Shown here piece by piece: positions 22,932-31,809 of a stretch of DNA of 47,244 nucleotides. Every line of letters starts with the position of its first letter. Position 1 is the first letter of the stretch. Made by a program: the position numbers and the translations under genes. Location: NCBI GenBank assembly GCA_023392795.1, contig JAEWNJ010000071.1:1-47244 (forward strand), given 5' to 3'. A model generated the notes under the pieces. The model did not search any database. It saw only the letters and a program-made list of their open reading frames with translations, and was not told where the DNA came from. The DNA is from Candidatus Cloacimonadota bacterium. GTDB lineage: Bacteria; Cloacimonadota; Cloacimonadia; Cloacimonadales; Cloacimonadaceae.

Positions 22932-24153
22932 GCAGGATGTGTCCCATCTTGTCTTTCTTGGTTTTGAGGTAGTGGGCATTTTCTTCTTTGGGGTGGATTT
23001 CAATGGGAACGCGGTTCACGATCTCAAGGCCGTAACCGGTGAGTCCCACGATCTTTTTCGGGTTGTTGGTAAGTAGATTTATCTTCTTTAGCCCCAGATC
23101 TTTGAGGATCTGAGCACCTATGCCGTAATCGCGCAGGTCTTCAGGGAAACCCAATGCCAGATTGGCCTGGACGGTATCAGCACCATTATCTTGCAGATGG
23201 TAAGCCTTGATCTTGTTTAGTAACCCAATGCCTCGTCCTTCCTGACGCATGTAGAGGATCACTCCGCGTCCCAAAGCTGAGATCATCTCAAAGCTGCGGG
23301 CCAGTTGCTCTCCACAATCACAACGCAGGCTGTGCAGGGCGTCGCCGGTGAGGCATTCGGAATGCACCCGCACCAACACCGGCTCGGATCCCGAAATGTC
23401 GCCCATCACCAACGCCAGATGATATTCATCAGATACGTCGCTGACATAGGTGATGATGTCAAACTGGCCATACTTGGTGGGCAAACTGGCTTTTGACACG
23501 GAGTGTACCAGTCTCTCTTTTTTGCGGCGATAATGGATCAGATCCTCGATGGTGACGATCTTGAGGCCATGCTTGCGGGCAAAGGGGATCAGGTCGTCCA
23601 GCCGCGCCATTTCGCCATCCTCGCGGATGATCTCACAAATGGCTCCGGCGGGGTTAAGTCCGGCCATTGCAGCCAGATCCACTGCGGCTTCGGTGTGTCC
23701 CGCACGCTTCAAGACCCCGCCCCTTTCGGCAATGAGCGGAAAGATATGCCCCGGACGCATAAACTGCGAGGCCTTACTTTCGGGATTGGCAAGAGCTTTC
23801 AGGGTCATCGCCCGTTCTCTGGCGGAAATCCCGGTGGTGGTGCCTTCGATCGCATCTATTGATACGGTGAACTTGGTGCCGTGCCGTTCGTTATTTTTCA
23901 TGGTCATCAGAGGTATATCCAGGCGCTGCGCGTAGGATTCGGAGATGGGGGCACAGAGCAGACCTTTGCCCTGGGAGATCATGAAGTTTACCTGTTCCGG
24001 GCTGATGAGATCGGCGGCCATCAGGAGGTCGCCTTCATTTTCACGGTTCTCATCATCTACCACGATGATCATCTCACCGTTGGCGATGCTTTTTACAGCT
24101 TCCTCAATGGTGCTGAATACGGATTCAATAGTACTGTTCACTTTATCTACCAC
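22921..24153 (-). CDS. ribBA: bifunctional DHBP synthase / GTP cyclohydrolase II
   Basis: RibBA supplies both precursors of riboflavin: the N-terminal half makes 3,4-dihydroxy-2-butanone 4-phosphate from ribulose 5-phosphate, and the C-terminal half opens GTP. The 410-residue length is typical. Visible motifs are DDENRENEGDLL and RAGHTEAAVDLA in the synthase half (about 10-210), and HSECLTGDALHSLRCDCGEQL (zinc cysteines) and RQEGRGIGLLNKI in the cyclohydrolase half (about 215-405). No FMN riboswitch is expected, since the gene is internal to an operon and overlaps its upstream neighbour by 7 bp. No other riboflavin genes are in the window. Confidence 0.97.
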   Translation of the reverse strand: MVDKVNSTIESVFSTIEEAVKSIANGEMIIVVDDENRENEGDLLMAADLISPEQVNFMISQGKGLLCAPISESYAQRLDIPLMTMKNNERHGTKFTVSIDAIEGTTTGISARERAMTLKALANPESKASQFMRPGHIFPLIAERGGVLKRAGHTEAAVDLAAMAGLNPAGAICEIIREDGEMARLDDLIPFARKHGLKIVTIEDLIHYRRKKERLVHSVSKASLPTKYGQFDIITYVSDVSDEYHLALVMGDISGSEPVLVRVHSECLTGDALHSLRCDCGEQLARSFEMISALGRGVILYMRQEGRGIGLLNKIKAYHLQDNGADTVQANLALGFPEDLRDYGIGAQILKDLGLKKINLLTNNPKKIVGLTGYGLEIVNRVPIEIHPKEENAHYLKTKKDKMGHILHEV

Positions 24154-25178
24154 TTTACATTTTCCTCTAAGCTCAGCTTGTAGGGACGGCTGTCCGTGTC
24201 AATAGCAAAATCACGTTCCAACCAATCCAGGGTATAGATGATGTCCTCCGGCAGGGGTGCAAACAGGCTTAACTCCTTACCGGAGATGGGATGCTGAAAT
24301 TCCAGATGCCAGGAATGAAGAGCTTGACGCAAAAGATGGGTGGTCAAGAGTTCGGTGGCTTTGCGCTTCATATTCTGCGGCATCAGGGAATGCACGTAAT
24401 GTCTGGTATTGTACAATAAATCACCCAGGATCGGCATGTGATTATGAGCAAACTGGACGCGAATCTGATGCATCCGTCCGGTCTCAAGTTTCACCTTTAC
24501 CAGGGCGAAGTAATGATAGTATTTGATCGTCTTGTAATAGCTCAATGCCCATTTGCCTTCCTCAGCCACGCACATCTGCCGGGGATTATTCAATGAGCGG
24601 GCAATATGGCATTCCAGCTTGCCTTCCCCCGGATCAGGAATACCGGAAGTGATTGCCAGATAGGTCTTTTTGACCTCGCGGCGGGCAAACATGTCATTCA
24701 ATGCGGCCTGTGTACGATCGTTTTTGGCGATGATGATGAGCCCTGAAGTGCCTCTATCCAAGCGATGTACGATGCCGGGACGGCTGGGATGGCGCCCCCC
24801 TGAAAGCCCATCGGGATACCGGAAGAGGATGGCGTTTACCAAAGTACCATCGGGATTGCCATGTCCCGGGTGCACGATCATCCCCGCGGCTTTATTGATC
24901 ACCGCCAGATCCTGATCCTCATACACCACTTCCAGCGGGATGTTTTGGGGCTGCATCTGGATGGGTGGTTCTTCGGGCAAGGAGATGATGATCTCATCGG
25001 CATCTTGCAATAGATAGCTCTTTTTCACCGGGATGCTATTCACCAGGATGCGGTCTTCACCGATGAGGTTTTCGATGAAGGTGCGTGAGTACAACTCCTG
25101 CAAGCGCAATTCCGCCAGATGTTTATCCAGCCTTACCGGGTCTGAACCGTTATAAATGATCCTAATCTTGTTTTTCAT
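24147..25178 (-). CDS. RluA/RluD-family pseudouridine synthase
   Basis: Starting at ATG 25176-25178 gives a 343-residue protein; the longer frame from 25232 begins inside the PAS-protein gene. An S4 RNA-binding domain occupies about residues 15-70 (LDKHLAELRLQELYSRTFIE). The catalytic domain has the invariant HRLDRGTSGL with catalytic Asp, then ARREVKKTYLAI and TGRMHQIRVQFAH. The family converts specific uridines in 23S rRNA to pseudouridine; the S4 domain and length favour an RluD-like enzyme, but the target position is not readable from the sequence. Confidence 0.9.
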   Translation of the reverse strand: MKNKIRIIYNGSDPVRLDKHLAELRLQELYSRTFIENLIGEDRILVNSIPVKKSYLLQDADEIIISLPEEPPIQMQPQNIPLEVVYEDQDLAVINKAAGMIVHPGHGNPDGTLVNAILFRYPDGLSGGRHPSRPGIVHRLDRGTSGLIIIAKNDRTQAALNDMFARREVKKTYLAITSGIPDPGEGKLECHIARSLNNPRQMCVAEEGKWALSYYKTIKYYHYFALVKVKLETGRMHQIRVQFAHNHMPILGDLLYNTRHYVHSLMPQNMKRKATELLTTHLLRQALHSWHLEFQHPISGKELSLFAPLPEDIIYTLDWLERDFAIDTDSRPYKLSLEENVKW

Positions 25179-25923
25179 TGGCTCCCGGAGCCTGACCGTT
25201 GAAATCAAGGGTAAACACCGCTCCCGAGGCATTGCCTTTGCGGTTGCGGATTATGGAGCCCTTGATCAGTACTCTCATCCCATCGCTTTCATCTTCAAAC
25301 ACCTTGTCATAGATGTTGTTACCAAAGCGCAAGGCTTCGCGCAATTCATCAAAGACCTCAGTGTAAAAACGATCCTTGAAGAGCAATTCATTGATGTTAC
25401 TCTGCTCATCAACGCCGGGAAAGCGTTCCCGGAAATGATCATTCAGGTATACCAGATCTCCATTTACCGTGGCGATGGCTACCGTTACCGGCAGCAGGTC
25501 GATGAGCTGATTGATCCTCTGGTGATGCTCGTAGATTTTGTCCGATTTCACTGCGTCGAAACGGATTATGATATCCAGCATTTTCTGCAAGGCAAGGATG
25601 AGATCCTGAAAATCCCGGTCTTGATCCAGCAAAGAACTCTCGATATCCAGCTGATAATTTCCGTTTGAGATTTCCTCCACCAGATCCTGTACCCTTTCCA
25701 CAGAACGGTGCAGACGGAAGGGCAGGTAGTTGTAGATAATCACCAGATACACAAAGATGCCAAAGAGGAAGATGATCATGATGGATTGAATGTCGCTGGC
25801 CAGGCTGTAGATATCCCTGGCCTGACCGATGGTATATAGCACCACGATAAATTGGACCAGGATGATCAGAAAGAGAATGCTGATCATGGCATGATATCGT
25901 TTGTTAAAGGATTGTCTTTTCAT
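25162..25923 (-). CDS. membrane PAS-domain sensor without kinase domain
   Basis: The 253-residue protein has two membrane segments (AMISILFLIILVQFIVVLYTI; IMIIFLFGIFVYLVIIYNYL), then a HAMP-like/coiled-coil linker (RSVERVQDLVEEISNGNYQL) and a PAS domain at about 140-240 (LLPVTVAIATVNGDLVYLNDHF). No histidine kinase, GGDEF or phosphatase module follows. It starts 2 bp after the stop of trkA, so it may sense a signal relevant to potassium uptake, or pass signals to an unlinked partner. Its 3' end overlaps the pseudouridine synthase start. Confidence 0.8.
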   Translation of the reverse strand: MKRQSFNKRYHAMISILFLIILVQFIVVLYTIGQARDIYSLASDIQSIMIIFLFGIFVYLVIIYNYLPFRLHRSVERVQDLVEEISNGNYQLDIESSLLDQDRDFQDLILALQKMLDIIIRFDAVKSDKIYEHHQRINQLIDLLPVTVAIATVNGDLVYLNDHFRERFPGVDEQSNINELLFKDRFYTEVFDELREALRFGNNIYDKVFEDESDGMRVLIKGSIIRNRKGNASGAVFTLDFNGQAPGANEKQD

Positions 25924-25925
25924 CT

Positions 25926-26630
25926 TTAGTCCTTCCTTACCGTGGTCTCATAGATCAAACGATCCACGTTCGCTTTGGGTCCCATCATGATCAGTACATC
26001 ACCTTCATTGATCATATCATTGGCTCCCGGCATGTCGTTGATCTTTTTCTCCACCACATTGCGTCCGTCCTCGGTTACCGATAGTGAATTGTATCTGATG
26101 GCGATCACGTTTACTCCCTGTTTGGAAGGAAGCGCCAATTCCTGCAGCTCTTTACCCACAAAGCTGCGGGGAGCCACCATCTCCATCACCACGTGCCCGC
26201 TGGAGAGGCTGATGTATTCGCGCACGTTTTTGGAGATCAGGGTTTTTGCCAATTGGGTGCCCACGATTTCTTCCGGTAGCAGGATGTGCTGCACACCGAT
26301 CAATTCGAGGATGCGGCCGTGCAATCTGTTTTCCACCTTGGCGTAAATGATCCCGACTCCAATCTTCTTCAGGATCGCGGCGGTGAGGATGCTTTCCTGA
26401 ATATTGCTGCCAATACCCAGGATCACAGCGTCGGCTTCATTCAGGTTCAACGAACGCAGGGCTGATTCATCGGTGGCGTCCATACAGATGGCGGTACTCA
26501 CTCTTCCGGAAACCTCGTCGATGAGGTCCTGGCTTCTCTCGATCGCGATCACTTCCATGCCGCTCTCAAAGAGGATATTTGCCACGGTCATTCCAAATCT
26601 GCCCAATCCGATAACGGCATATCTTGCCAT
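25926..26630 (-). CDS. trkA: Trk/Ktr potassium uptake regulatory subunit
   Basis: The 234-residue length matches KtrA-type proteins with one RCK_N and one RCK_C domain, not the doubled Escherichia coli TrkA. The N-terminal Rossmann motif is GLGRFGMTVANILFESG with an acidic residue at the end of beta2 (VIAIE), indicating NAD(H)/ATP-type binding. The C-terminal domain (ELALPSKQGVNVIAIRY...INEGDVLIMMG) fits TrkA_C. It forms a gating ring on the cytosolic face of the TrkH-like channel encoded 12 bp upstream. Confidence 0.93.
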   Translation of the reverse strand: MARYAVIGLGRFGMTVANILFESGMEVIAIERSQDLIDEVSGRVSTAICMDATDESALRSLNLNEADAVILGIGSNIQESILTAAILKKIGVGIIYAKVENRLHGRILELIGVQHILLPEEIVGTQLAKTLISKNVREYISLSSGHVVMEMVAPRSFVGKELQELALPSKQGVNVIAIRYNSLSVTEDGRNVVEKKINDMPGANDMINEGDVLIMMGPKANVDRLIYETTVRKD

Positions 26631-26642
26631 AGCTGTTACTCC

Positions 26643-28334
26643 TTAGCCGATTGCAATCTTTTCTTCGGCAAAACTAATCCTGGTTTGTACTTTGCGCAGG
26701 GATAGCGCATAAATCATGGTGAGCGGGCCAATGCGCCCGATGTACATCAGCAAAGTAATCAGTAGCTTACCTACGATGCTGAGCCGTGCAGTGATGCCCA
26801 TGGAAAGCCCCACTGTGCCAAAGGCCGAGATGGCTTCAAAGATGATCTTGTCAAAGGCTTTGCCTTCCACCATCAGCAGGATGAAGATCACCACAAAAAC
26901 GATGAGGGCTGCCAGCGTGATTAGCGAAGTGGCTTCCCGATGATTGGATAGCGATATCTTGCGGTTAAACAGGCTCAATTCCTTGCGGCCACGTAACATG
27001 GAACTAACCGATAGCAAGAGTACCGCAAACGTGGTCGTTTTTACCCCACCTCCGGTGGAGCCGGGAGATGCGCCGATAAACATCAAAGCCAGGCTGACCA
27101 ACACCGTGGCGGGATTGATCACGCTGAAGTCTATGGTATTGAATCCGGCAGTGCGCATCGTGACGGATTGAAACCATGAACTCATCACCCGTCTACTGAT
27201 GGTAAAACTCTGCATGGCGCCGTGGTATTCAGCCCAGTATATCGCCACAAAACCGATGAGCAACAGGATAAATGAAGCAGATAACACAATCTTGCTGTGC
27301 AAATTCAGCTTGCGTACCTTATCCGCCTTGACCACGTAACGATAGAGGTCGATCAGTACTGCAAAGCCCAATCCCCCCAGGATGATTAACGATGTGATGG
27401 TGAAGTTCAAGAGCGGATTGTCTCCAAAGGAGATGAATGAATCCTGAAACAAAGAAAAGCCGGCATTACAAAAGGCTGAGATGGAATGAAAGATGGAGCT
27501 ATACATTGCCGCGGCAGGATTCATGCTGGCTGAAAAAACAAAGAAGAGCAAGATGGCTCCGCTGATTTCGATGATAGCAGTCACCAGGACCACGCTTTTA
27601 ATCAGTTGAAAGAGGTCAAACTGGGTATTCTTACCCATCACCGAGTACATCACGCTTTCCAGCTTTAAAGTGAGACGCTGTCCCATGATCAGGGCAAAGG
27701 CCGTGGAGATGGTCATGATGCCCAATCCGCCGATCTGGATGAGAGCCAGGATCACCAATTGGCCAAAGAGACTGAAGTATGATCCGGTATCGAAAACGAT
27801 CAAACCGGTCACACAGGTGGCTGAAGTGGCGGTAAAAAGTGCATCCACGGGAGGTGTGACCCGCCCCGAAACAGACGCCGCGGGCAGCATCAAAAGCACG
27901 GTACCGATCAGGATCACAAAGGCAAAGCTGATCATCAGCGATACCGGGGGATTATTGGTCAAGGCCTGATACAGCCTGCCTTCAAAAGCCCTGAACAGCA
28001 GGTACTGTACGATGAACCAGGTCTGACGGATCAGCAGAAAGAAGATTACAAACTTTACCTGGTAAAAGAAGAGGACAGTACCCAGGGCGAGCATCGCCAC
28101 ATCCAGTACCACGACTTTATTGTTAGAGCTTTTATCCGGTGCAAAGAGGTTATTCAGGATGGTCAAACTTAAGAGCAGGATGTTCGCCAGCGCAGTCACA
28201 ATCTCCAGGGAGCGGTAGGACACATAGTGGCTGATGATGGATTCCAGAAACAGCACCAAAAAGCTCCATCCGGCAAGCACGTAGGCTACGCTTTCAATGT
28301 GTTTCAGATAGTGGCTGCTGGAAGATGAGGGCAT
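26643..28334 (-). CDS. trkH: Trk/Ktr potassium channel-like subunit
   Basis: The 563-residue membrane protein shows four pore-loop motifs of the TrkH/KtrB superfamily: TSATCVTGL, ISAFCNAGF, MRTAGFNT and ISAFGTVGL, whose glycines line the selectivity filter. It is longer than KtrB because of four extra N-terminal helices (about residues 1-130). It pairs with the adjacent trkA to import K+. The start lies 4 bp after the adk stop, so it is co-transcribed with adk. Confidence 0.93.
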   Translation of the reverse strand: MPSSSSSHYLKHIESVAYVLAGWSFLVLFLESIISHYVSYRSLEIVTALANILLLSLTILNNLFAPDKSSNNKVVVLDVAMLALGTVLFFYQVKFVIFFLLIRQTWFIVQYLLFRAFEGRLYQALTNNPPVSLMISFAFVILIGTVLLMLPAASVSGRVTPPVDALFTATSATCVTGLIVFDTGSYFSLFGQLVILALIQIGGLGIMTISTAFALIMGQRLTLKLESVMYSVMGKNTQFDLFQLIKSVVLVTAIIEISGAILLFFVFSASMNPAAAMYSSIFHSISAFCNAGFSLFQDSFISFGDNPLLNFTITSLIILGGLGFAVLIDLYRYVVKADKVRKLNLHSKIVLSASFILLLIGFVAIYWAEYHGAMQSFTISRRVMSSWFQSVTMRTAGFNTIDFSVINPATVLVSLALMFIGASPGSTGGGVKTTTFAVLLLSVSSMLRGRKELSLFNRKISLSNHREATSLITLAALIVFVVIFILLMVEGKAFDKIIFEAISAFGTVGLSMGITARLSIVGKLLITLLMYIGRIGPLTMIYALSLRKVQTRISFAEEKIAIG

Positions 28335-28338
28335 GGAG

Positions 28339-28971
28339 TTAATCCCAGTGAATATCGTTTAAAATCATGGCGTAGATTTCCTCAATACTCTTGTTGGCGG
28401 GGATAGTGACCAAATGTCCCTTCGCTTCAAAGTAACTCTTGAGGGTGTAAGTTTCCTTGTAAAATGATCTTACGCGTTCAGCAATGGCCTTGGGAGCATC
28501 GTCTGCCCGGGTGATGAGCAGGCCGGAACACAAGTCGCAAACTCCGCTCTTTTTGGGGGGATGATTGTAGATATGATAGTTTTCGGAGCACTGACTGCAG
28601 ACCCGGCGTCCTTCGATTCTGGCAATCGCTTCGTTTTCAGCGAGATCCAGATAGTACACTCTGGCCAGCCGGAAATGCTGGATGAGATACTCAGCTTGAG
28701 GCAGGGTGCGGGGAAACCCATCGAAGATTATGCCCGGACACTCGTCGGTAAGAGACTGGCCAATCAATTGAAAGATAAGCTCATCCGATACCAGATCACC
28801 GCCATCGATGATACGCTTTACTTCCCTGCCCAGGGCAGAATCATGGGCTGATTTTTCTCGCAGTAGATCACCCATATTCAGATGCCAAAAACCGGTATGC
28901 TCAGCCAATAGCTTGGCTTGCGTCCCTTTGCCGCTTCCTTGGATCCCCAAAAATACTATGGCATCAATCAT
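28339..28971 (-). CDS. adk: adenylate kinase with zinc-binding lid
   Basis: Adk interconverts ATP + AMP and 2 ADP. Starting at ATG 28969-28971 places the P-loop GIQGSGKGTQ near residue 9, as usual; the longer frame begins with TTG. A GAGG sequence lies just upstream of the chosen ATG. IIFDGFPRTLPQA carries the AMP-site motif. The lid has CSQC...CDLC, the four-cysteine zinc version seen in Gram-positives and some deep Gram-negatives. Length 210 residues. Confidence 0.95.
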   Translation of the reverse strand: MIDAIVFLGIQGSGKGTQAKLLAEHTGFWHLNMGDLLREKSAHDSALGREVKRIIDGGDLVSDELIFQLIGQSLTDECPGIIFDGFPRTLPQAEYLIQHFRLARVYYLDLAENEAIARIEGRRVCSQCSENYHIYNHPPKKSGVCDLCSGLLITRADDAPKAIAERVRSFYKETYTLKSYFEAKGHLVTIPANKSIEEIYAMILNDIHWD

Positions 28972-29025
28972 CCTTACCTCAATATGGTTCAAGTTTCCTG
29001 GCTTTGCAATGCTGTCAAGCCTTTG

Positions 29026-29403
29026 TTACGCATTCTCCAGAATCACGAAAGCCAGCGCACTGTCCTTCTCGTGGCTCAGGGATAGATGCCAGAGATTGGC
29101 ACCCAGTTCCCCTGCCCTCGCCAGAGCTGCTCCGCTGAGGCGAAGTACTGGTTTACCCTCGGCATTGTTCTCCACCTCAATGTCTTGCCATGATATCCCC
29201 ATCGCCCATCCTGTCCCCAGCGCTTTCATCGTAGCTTCTTTGGCCGCAAACCGTGCCGCATAGCTCTGGGCTTTAGCGGCTTTGGCGTTACAATACGTGA
29301 TCTCAAGAGGGGTAAAAACCTTGGTCACAAAGGCCCCATTACGCTCGATGACCCGGTGAATCCGGTTTACATCTATGATATCAGTTCCGATTCCCACGAT
29401 CAT
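29026..29403 (-). CDS. acpS: holo-[acyl-carrier-protein] synthase
   Basis: AcpS transfers 4'-phosphopantetheine from CoA to the serine of acyl carrier protein. The 125-residue length is normal. Signatures are GIGTDIIDVNRI near the N-terminus (metal-binding Asp) and RFAAKEATMKALGTG, with LSLSHEKDSALAFVI at the end. ATG overlaps the TGA of ogt (4 bp). The adk gene follows after 54 bp. Confidence 0.95.
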   Translation of the reverse strand: MIVGIGTDIIDVNRIHRVIERNGAFVTKVFTPLEITYCNAKAAKAQSYAARFAAKEATMKALGTGWAMGISWQDIEVENNAEGKPVLRLSGAALARAGELGANLWHLSLSHEKDSALAFVILENA

Positions 29404-29867
29404 GTTTCGCCACCATACTGCTGTTCCAGATTCAGCAGCAGAGCTTTCACGGGGATTGAGCCAGCGTAACCGGTCAATTTACCGTTACTTCCGATCACTC
29501 TGTGACAGGGAATCAGCAGAGGTACAGGATTTGCCTTCAACGCCGTTCCCACCGCGCGTACCGCGTTTTCTCTCCCGATGCGTCGGGCAAGCTCGGCATA
29601 AGAGATGGTCTTGCCATAGGGAATGCGCATGGTTTCTTCCCACACCTGGAGCTGAAAAGGTGTCCCAGTGGCAAAGAAAGCCAGATCGAGATCACGACGC
29701 TTTCCGCCAAACCAGCTATCTAACTGCTGGAGGATATCGGTTTGGAAATCACCCTCTACCACATGGTTCAGCGGTTTATCGCAGAAGCTGATCCGGATTA
29801 TCGTTTCATCCTCGATCTCGATCTCCAGGCAGAGCTCTTTCCTCGTGTAATACAAAACCTGTAGCAT
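29400..29867 (-). CDS. ogt: methylated-DNA-protein cysteine methyltransferase
   Basis: The protein removes O6-alkyl groups from guanine onto its own cysteine. The 155-residue form has the active-site motif LLIPCHRVIGSNG and the preceding helix-turn-helix region (GKTISYAELARRIG), with NAVRAVGTALKANP. It lies downstream of the rplS terminator, so read-through or a local promoter must supply its expression. Its stop overlaps the acpS start. Confidence 0.93.
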   Translation of the reverse strand: MLQVLYYTRKELCLEIEIEDETIIRISFCDKPLNHVVEGDFQTDILQQLDSWFGGKRRDLDLAFFATGTPFQLQVWEETMRIPYGKTISYAELARRIGRENAVRAVGTALKANPVPLLIPCHRVIGSNGKLTGYAGSIPVKALLLNLEQQYGGET

Positions 29868-29890
29868 ATTTATCCTTTGTATTGTGTGTA

Positions 29891-29930
29891 AAAGACAAAG
29901 CCCCTCGGTTCTTTAATGTTCCGAGGGGCT
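29891..29930 (-). terminator. terminator after rplS
   Basis: A perfect 10-bp stem, agcccctcgg (29899-29908) with ccgaggggct (29921-29930), encloses a 12-nt loop and, on the minus strand, is followed by TTGTCTTTT. It begins 22 bp past the rplS stop and ends 24 bp before ogt, separating the ribosomal-protein transcript from the ogt-acpS-adk chain at least partly. Confidence 0.85.
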
Positions 29931-29951
29931 AAGAGATTTGTTTTACAGTAA

Positions 29952-30305
29952 CTAAGCAGTGAATCTCCTGCGTTCTTTGATCCTTCCTGCTTTACCTTTG
30001 GCGCTGCGCAGATAGAAGAGCTTCGCTCTGCGAACCTGGCCATGGCGTACAATCTCAAGGCGATCGATATTGGGAGAGTTTTGCGGGAAAATCCTCTCTA
30101 CTCCCACGCCGCTTGATACTTTACGTACAGTGAAGGATTTGGAAACGCCGGCACCGCGCTTTTGAATCACGATACCTTGGAAGACCTGGATACGTTCTTT
30201 GTTACCTTCTTTAATTTTATAATGGACCTTCACGGTATCACCTACGCGATACTCTGGAAAGTCAGTTCTGATTTGGTCTCTGCCAATTTGTTGCAGAATA
30301 TCCAT
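29952..30305 (-). CDS. rplS: 50S ribosomal protein L19
   Basis: L19 sits at the 30S-50S interface. Starting at ATG 30303-30305 gives a 117-residue protein, the family norm, with GGGAGG at good spacing upstream; an in-frame start at 30344 would add 13 unusual residues. Signatures are FRVGDTVKVHYKI (here EYRVGDTVKVHYKIKEG), IQVFQGIVIQKRGAGVSKSF, TVRKVSSGVGVERIFP and VRRAKLFYLRSAKGKAGRI. A 270-bp non-coding leader separates it from trmD. Confidence 0.97.
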   Translation of the reverse strand: MDILQQIGRDQIRTDFPEYRVGDTVKVHYKIKEGNKERIQVFQGIVIQKRGAGVSKSFTVRKVSSGVGVERIFPQNSPNIDRLEIVRHGQVRRAKLFYLRSAKGKAGRIKERRRFTA

Positions 30306-30575
30306 TTGGGTTCCTCCCATATATATACTCGGAGAAGATGACACCCCTGGTTACGTTTTGCGGCGCGGGCACAGCTCAAAAGCAGCGGGATCTGCGCAAA
30401 ATCCCGAAAAGAACGCTGTGCGTTATGAACTTGCTTCAAAATAGCCGTGTAACAGCTCGCGCTTTCGGCCCCTCAGTATTCCCGAGGCAGAAATAAAGTT
30501 CCGCAATTCGTAAATATATCTATCAGGTATCAGCTTTCCTGATTGGTAATCAGTATCCTGCGCTTCGCGCAAGAG
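30306..30575 (-). promoter_or_regulatory. candidate rplS leader with competing hairpins
   Basis: The trmD-rplS gap is 270 bp, unusual beside the tight packing around it. On the minus strand it contains TGCGC-GAA-GCGCA, then hairpin A (30539-30553, arms ctgatt/aatcag) and hairpin B (30522-30543, arms atcagg/cctgat). A and B share 30539-30543 and so cannot form together. Leader regulation of L19 is known in other phyla, but I cannot match this to a described motif. A promoter within the gap is equally possible. Confidence 0.4.
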
Positions 30576-31268
30576 CTAATGTTTCGCTTTTCGGTTCTGT
30601 TTTAGTAAATCCGGTCTGCGTACCCTAGTGAGCTGCTCAGCTTCAGTCTTTGCCCATTCCCCGATCCTGGCATGATTGCCACTTAGCAGGGCTTCCGGCA
30701 CACCCTGGGACATAAATTCCGGGGGCCGGGTAAAACATGGGAATCCTAAACCTGAGCCATAAAAAGAATCGGTCTGAGCGCTGGAGATGTCGCTAAGCAC
30801 ATCCGGCAACAAACGGGCAACGCCATCGATGAAGACCTGCGCTGCCAATTCACCTCCGCTGAGCACATAATCACCGATCGAGATCTCATCGCTCACCGCC
30901 AAGCGGCGAAAGCGTTGATCGATCTCCTTGTAGTGACCACAAATCAGCACCACGCGGGACATTGAGGCATAATCGTTTAATATCTTCTGCTTTAGTGGAC
31001 GACCTTGCGGACTGAAATAGATCACTGGGGCGGGAGCATCCTTCAGCACACTGGCCAAGGCGTCCCACAAAGGCTGGATCATGCCCACCATACCGGCAAA
31101 GCCGCCATAAGGGTAGTCATCCACCTGCCGGTGCTTATTTCCCGCGAAATCACGAATATTGTGCAAACCCACTTCCAGAGCTTGTTTGCCAATGGCTCGT
31201 GCCACGATGCTGCTGGCTAAAAACGATGAGAAGCATTCCGGAAAGAGGCTCAAGACCTCAATCTTCAT
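30576..31268 (-). CDS. trmD: tRNA (guanine37-N1)-methyltransferase
   Basis: TrmD methylates G37 next to the anticodon and prevents frameshifting. The 230-residue length is typical. Motifs are the SPOUT trefoil-knot segments YFSPQGRPLKQ, ICGHYKEIDQR and SIGDYVLSGGELAAQVFIDGVARLLPDVL (in part), then CFTRPPEF. It overlaps rimM by 11 bp, in the widespread rpsP-KH-rimM-trmD-rplS order. Confidence 0.97.
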   Translation of the reverse strand: MKIEVLSLFPECFSSFLASSIVARAIGKQALEVGLHNIRDFAGNKHRQVDDYPYGGFAGMVGMIQPLWDALASVLKDAPAPVIYFSPQGRPLKQKILNDYASMSRVVLICGHYKEIDQRFRRLAVSDEISIGDYVLSGGELAAQVFIDGVARLLPDVLSDISSAQTDSFYGSGLGFPCFTRPPEFMSQGVPEALLSGNHARIGEWAKTEAEQLTRVRRPDLLKQNRKAKH

Positions 31269-31809
31269 CTTCCATCCTGATTAGTGCGCCGTCGGAAATT
31301 CGCATCCCTGCGGTCAACAACAGCTCGTCCATGTTCTGCAGATTGATCACGTCGGAATCCCTGGATTGGGGCAAAAGAAAGTAATCCACTCTGGGCACCA
31401 GCAAATCTTCTTCGAGGTCAGTGGCGATCACCAATACATCCTGTGCTCCGTTGTAGAATACATCCACCACGCAGCCCAGAAGGAGGCCATCATACACCAC
31501 GTCCCTGCCCAAAAGGCTTTCTTCTTCCTCGTCCTCTTCAGAGGATTCATCGATCGCGATTATCACCTCGCGGTGCAGCTTGCGCTCGGCGGCAATGCCG
31601 TCTTCGGCAAACTTCACCCAAGTCTTTTTATCTCGCTCTTTCCTATCACTGATAGTTACGTAAAACACTCTATCTTGTTCAAAGATCAAATACAGGTCAT
31701 CAATGTGATCGAAGCTGTCCCGGTATCCGGGCTTTATCATCACATGATGCCAGCCATTTTCGTCCTGTCCACCCAGTCTGCCTATTCCGATAAGGTGAGG
31801 GGCCGTCAT
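31258..31809 (-). CDS. rimM: ribosome maturation factor RimM
   Basis: RimM assists assembly of the 30S head through contact with S19. The 183-residue protein starts HLIGIGRLGG, the usual RimM opening, and has the PRC-barrel half with LLGCVVDVFYNGAQDVLVI and LLVPRVDYFLLP. A strongly acidic insertion (SSEEDEEEESLLG) precedes the barrel. It begins immediately after the KH-domain gene and overlaps trmD. Confidence 0.93.
   Translation of the reverse strand: MTAPHLIGIGRLGGQDENGWHHVMIKPGYRDSFDHIDDLYLIFEQDRVFYVTISDRKERDKKTWVKFAEDGIAAERKLHREVIIAIDESSEEDEEEESLLGRDVVYDGLLLGCVVDVFYNGAQDVLVIATDLEEDLLVPRVDYFLLPQSRDSDVINLQNMDELLLTAGMRISDGALIRMEDED

Noticed and set aside
22921..24153. FMN riboswitch for ribBA
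   Set aside because: The gene overlaps its upstream neighbour by 7 bp, leaving no leader, and no RFN-like sequence was noticed.
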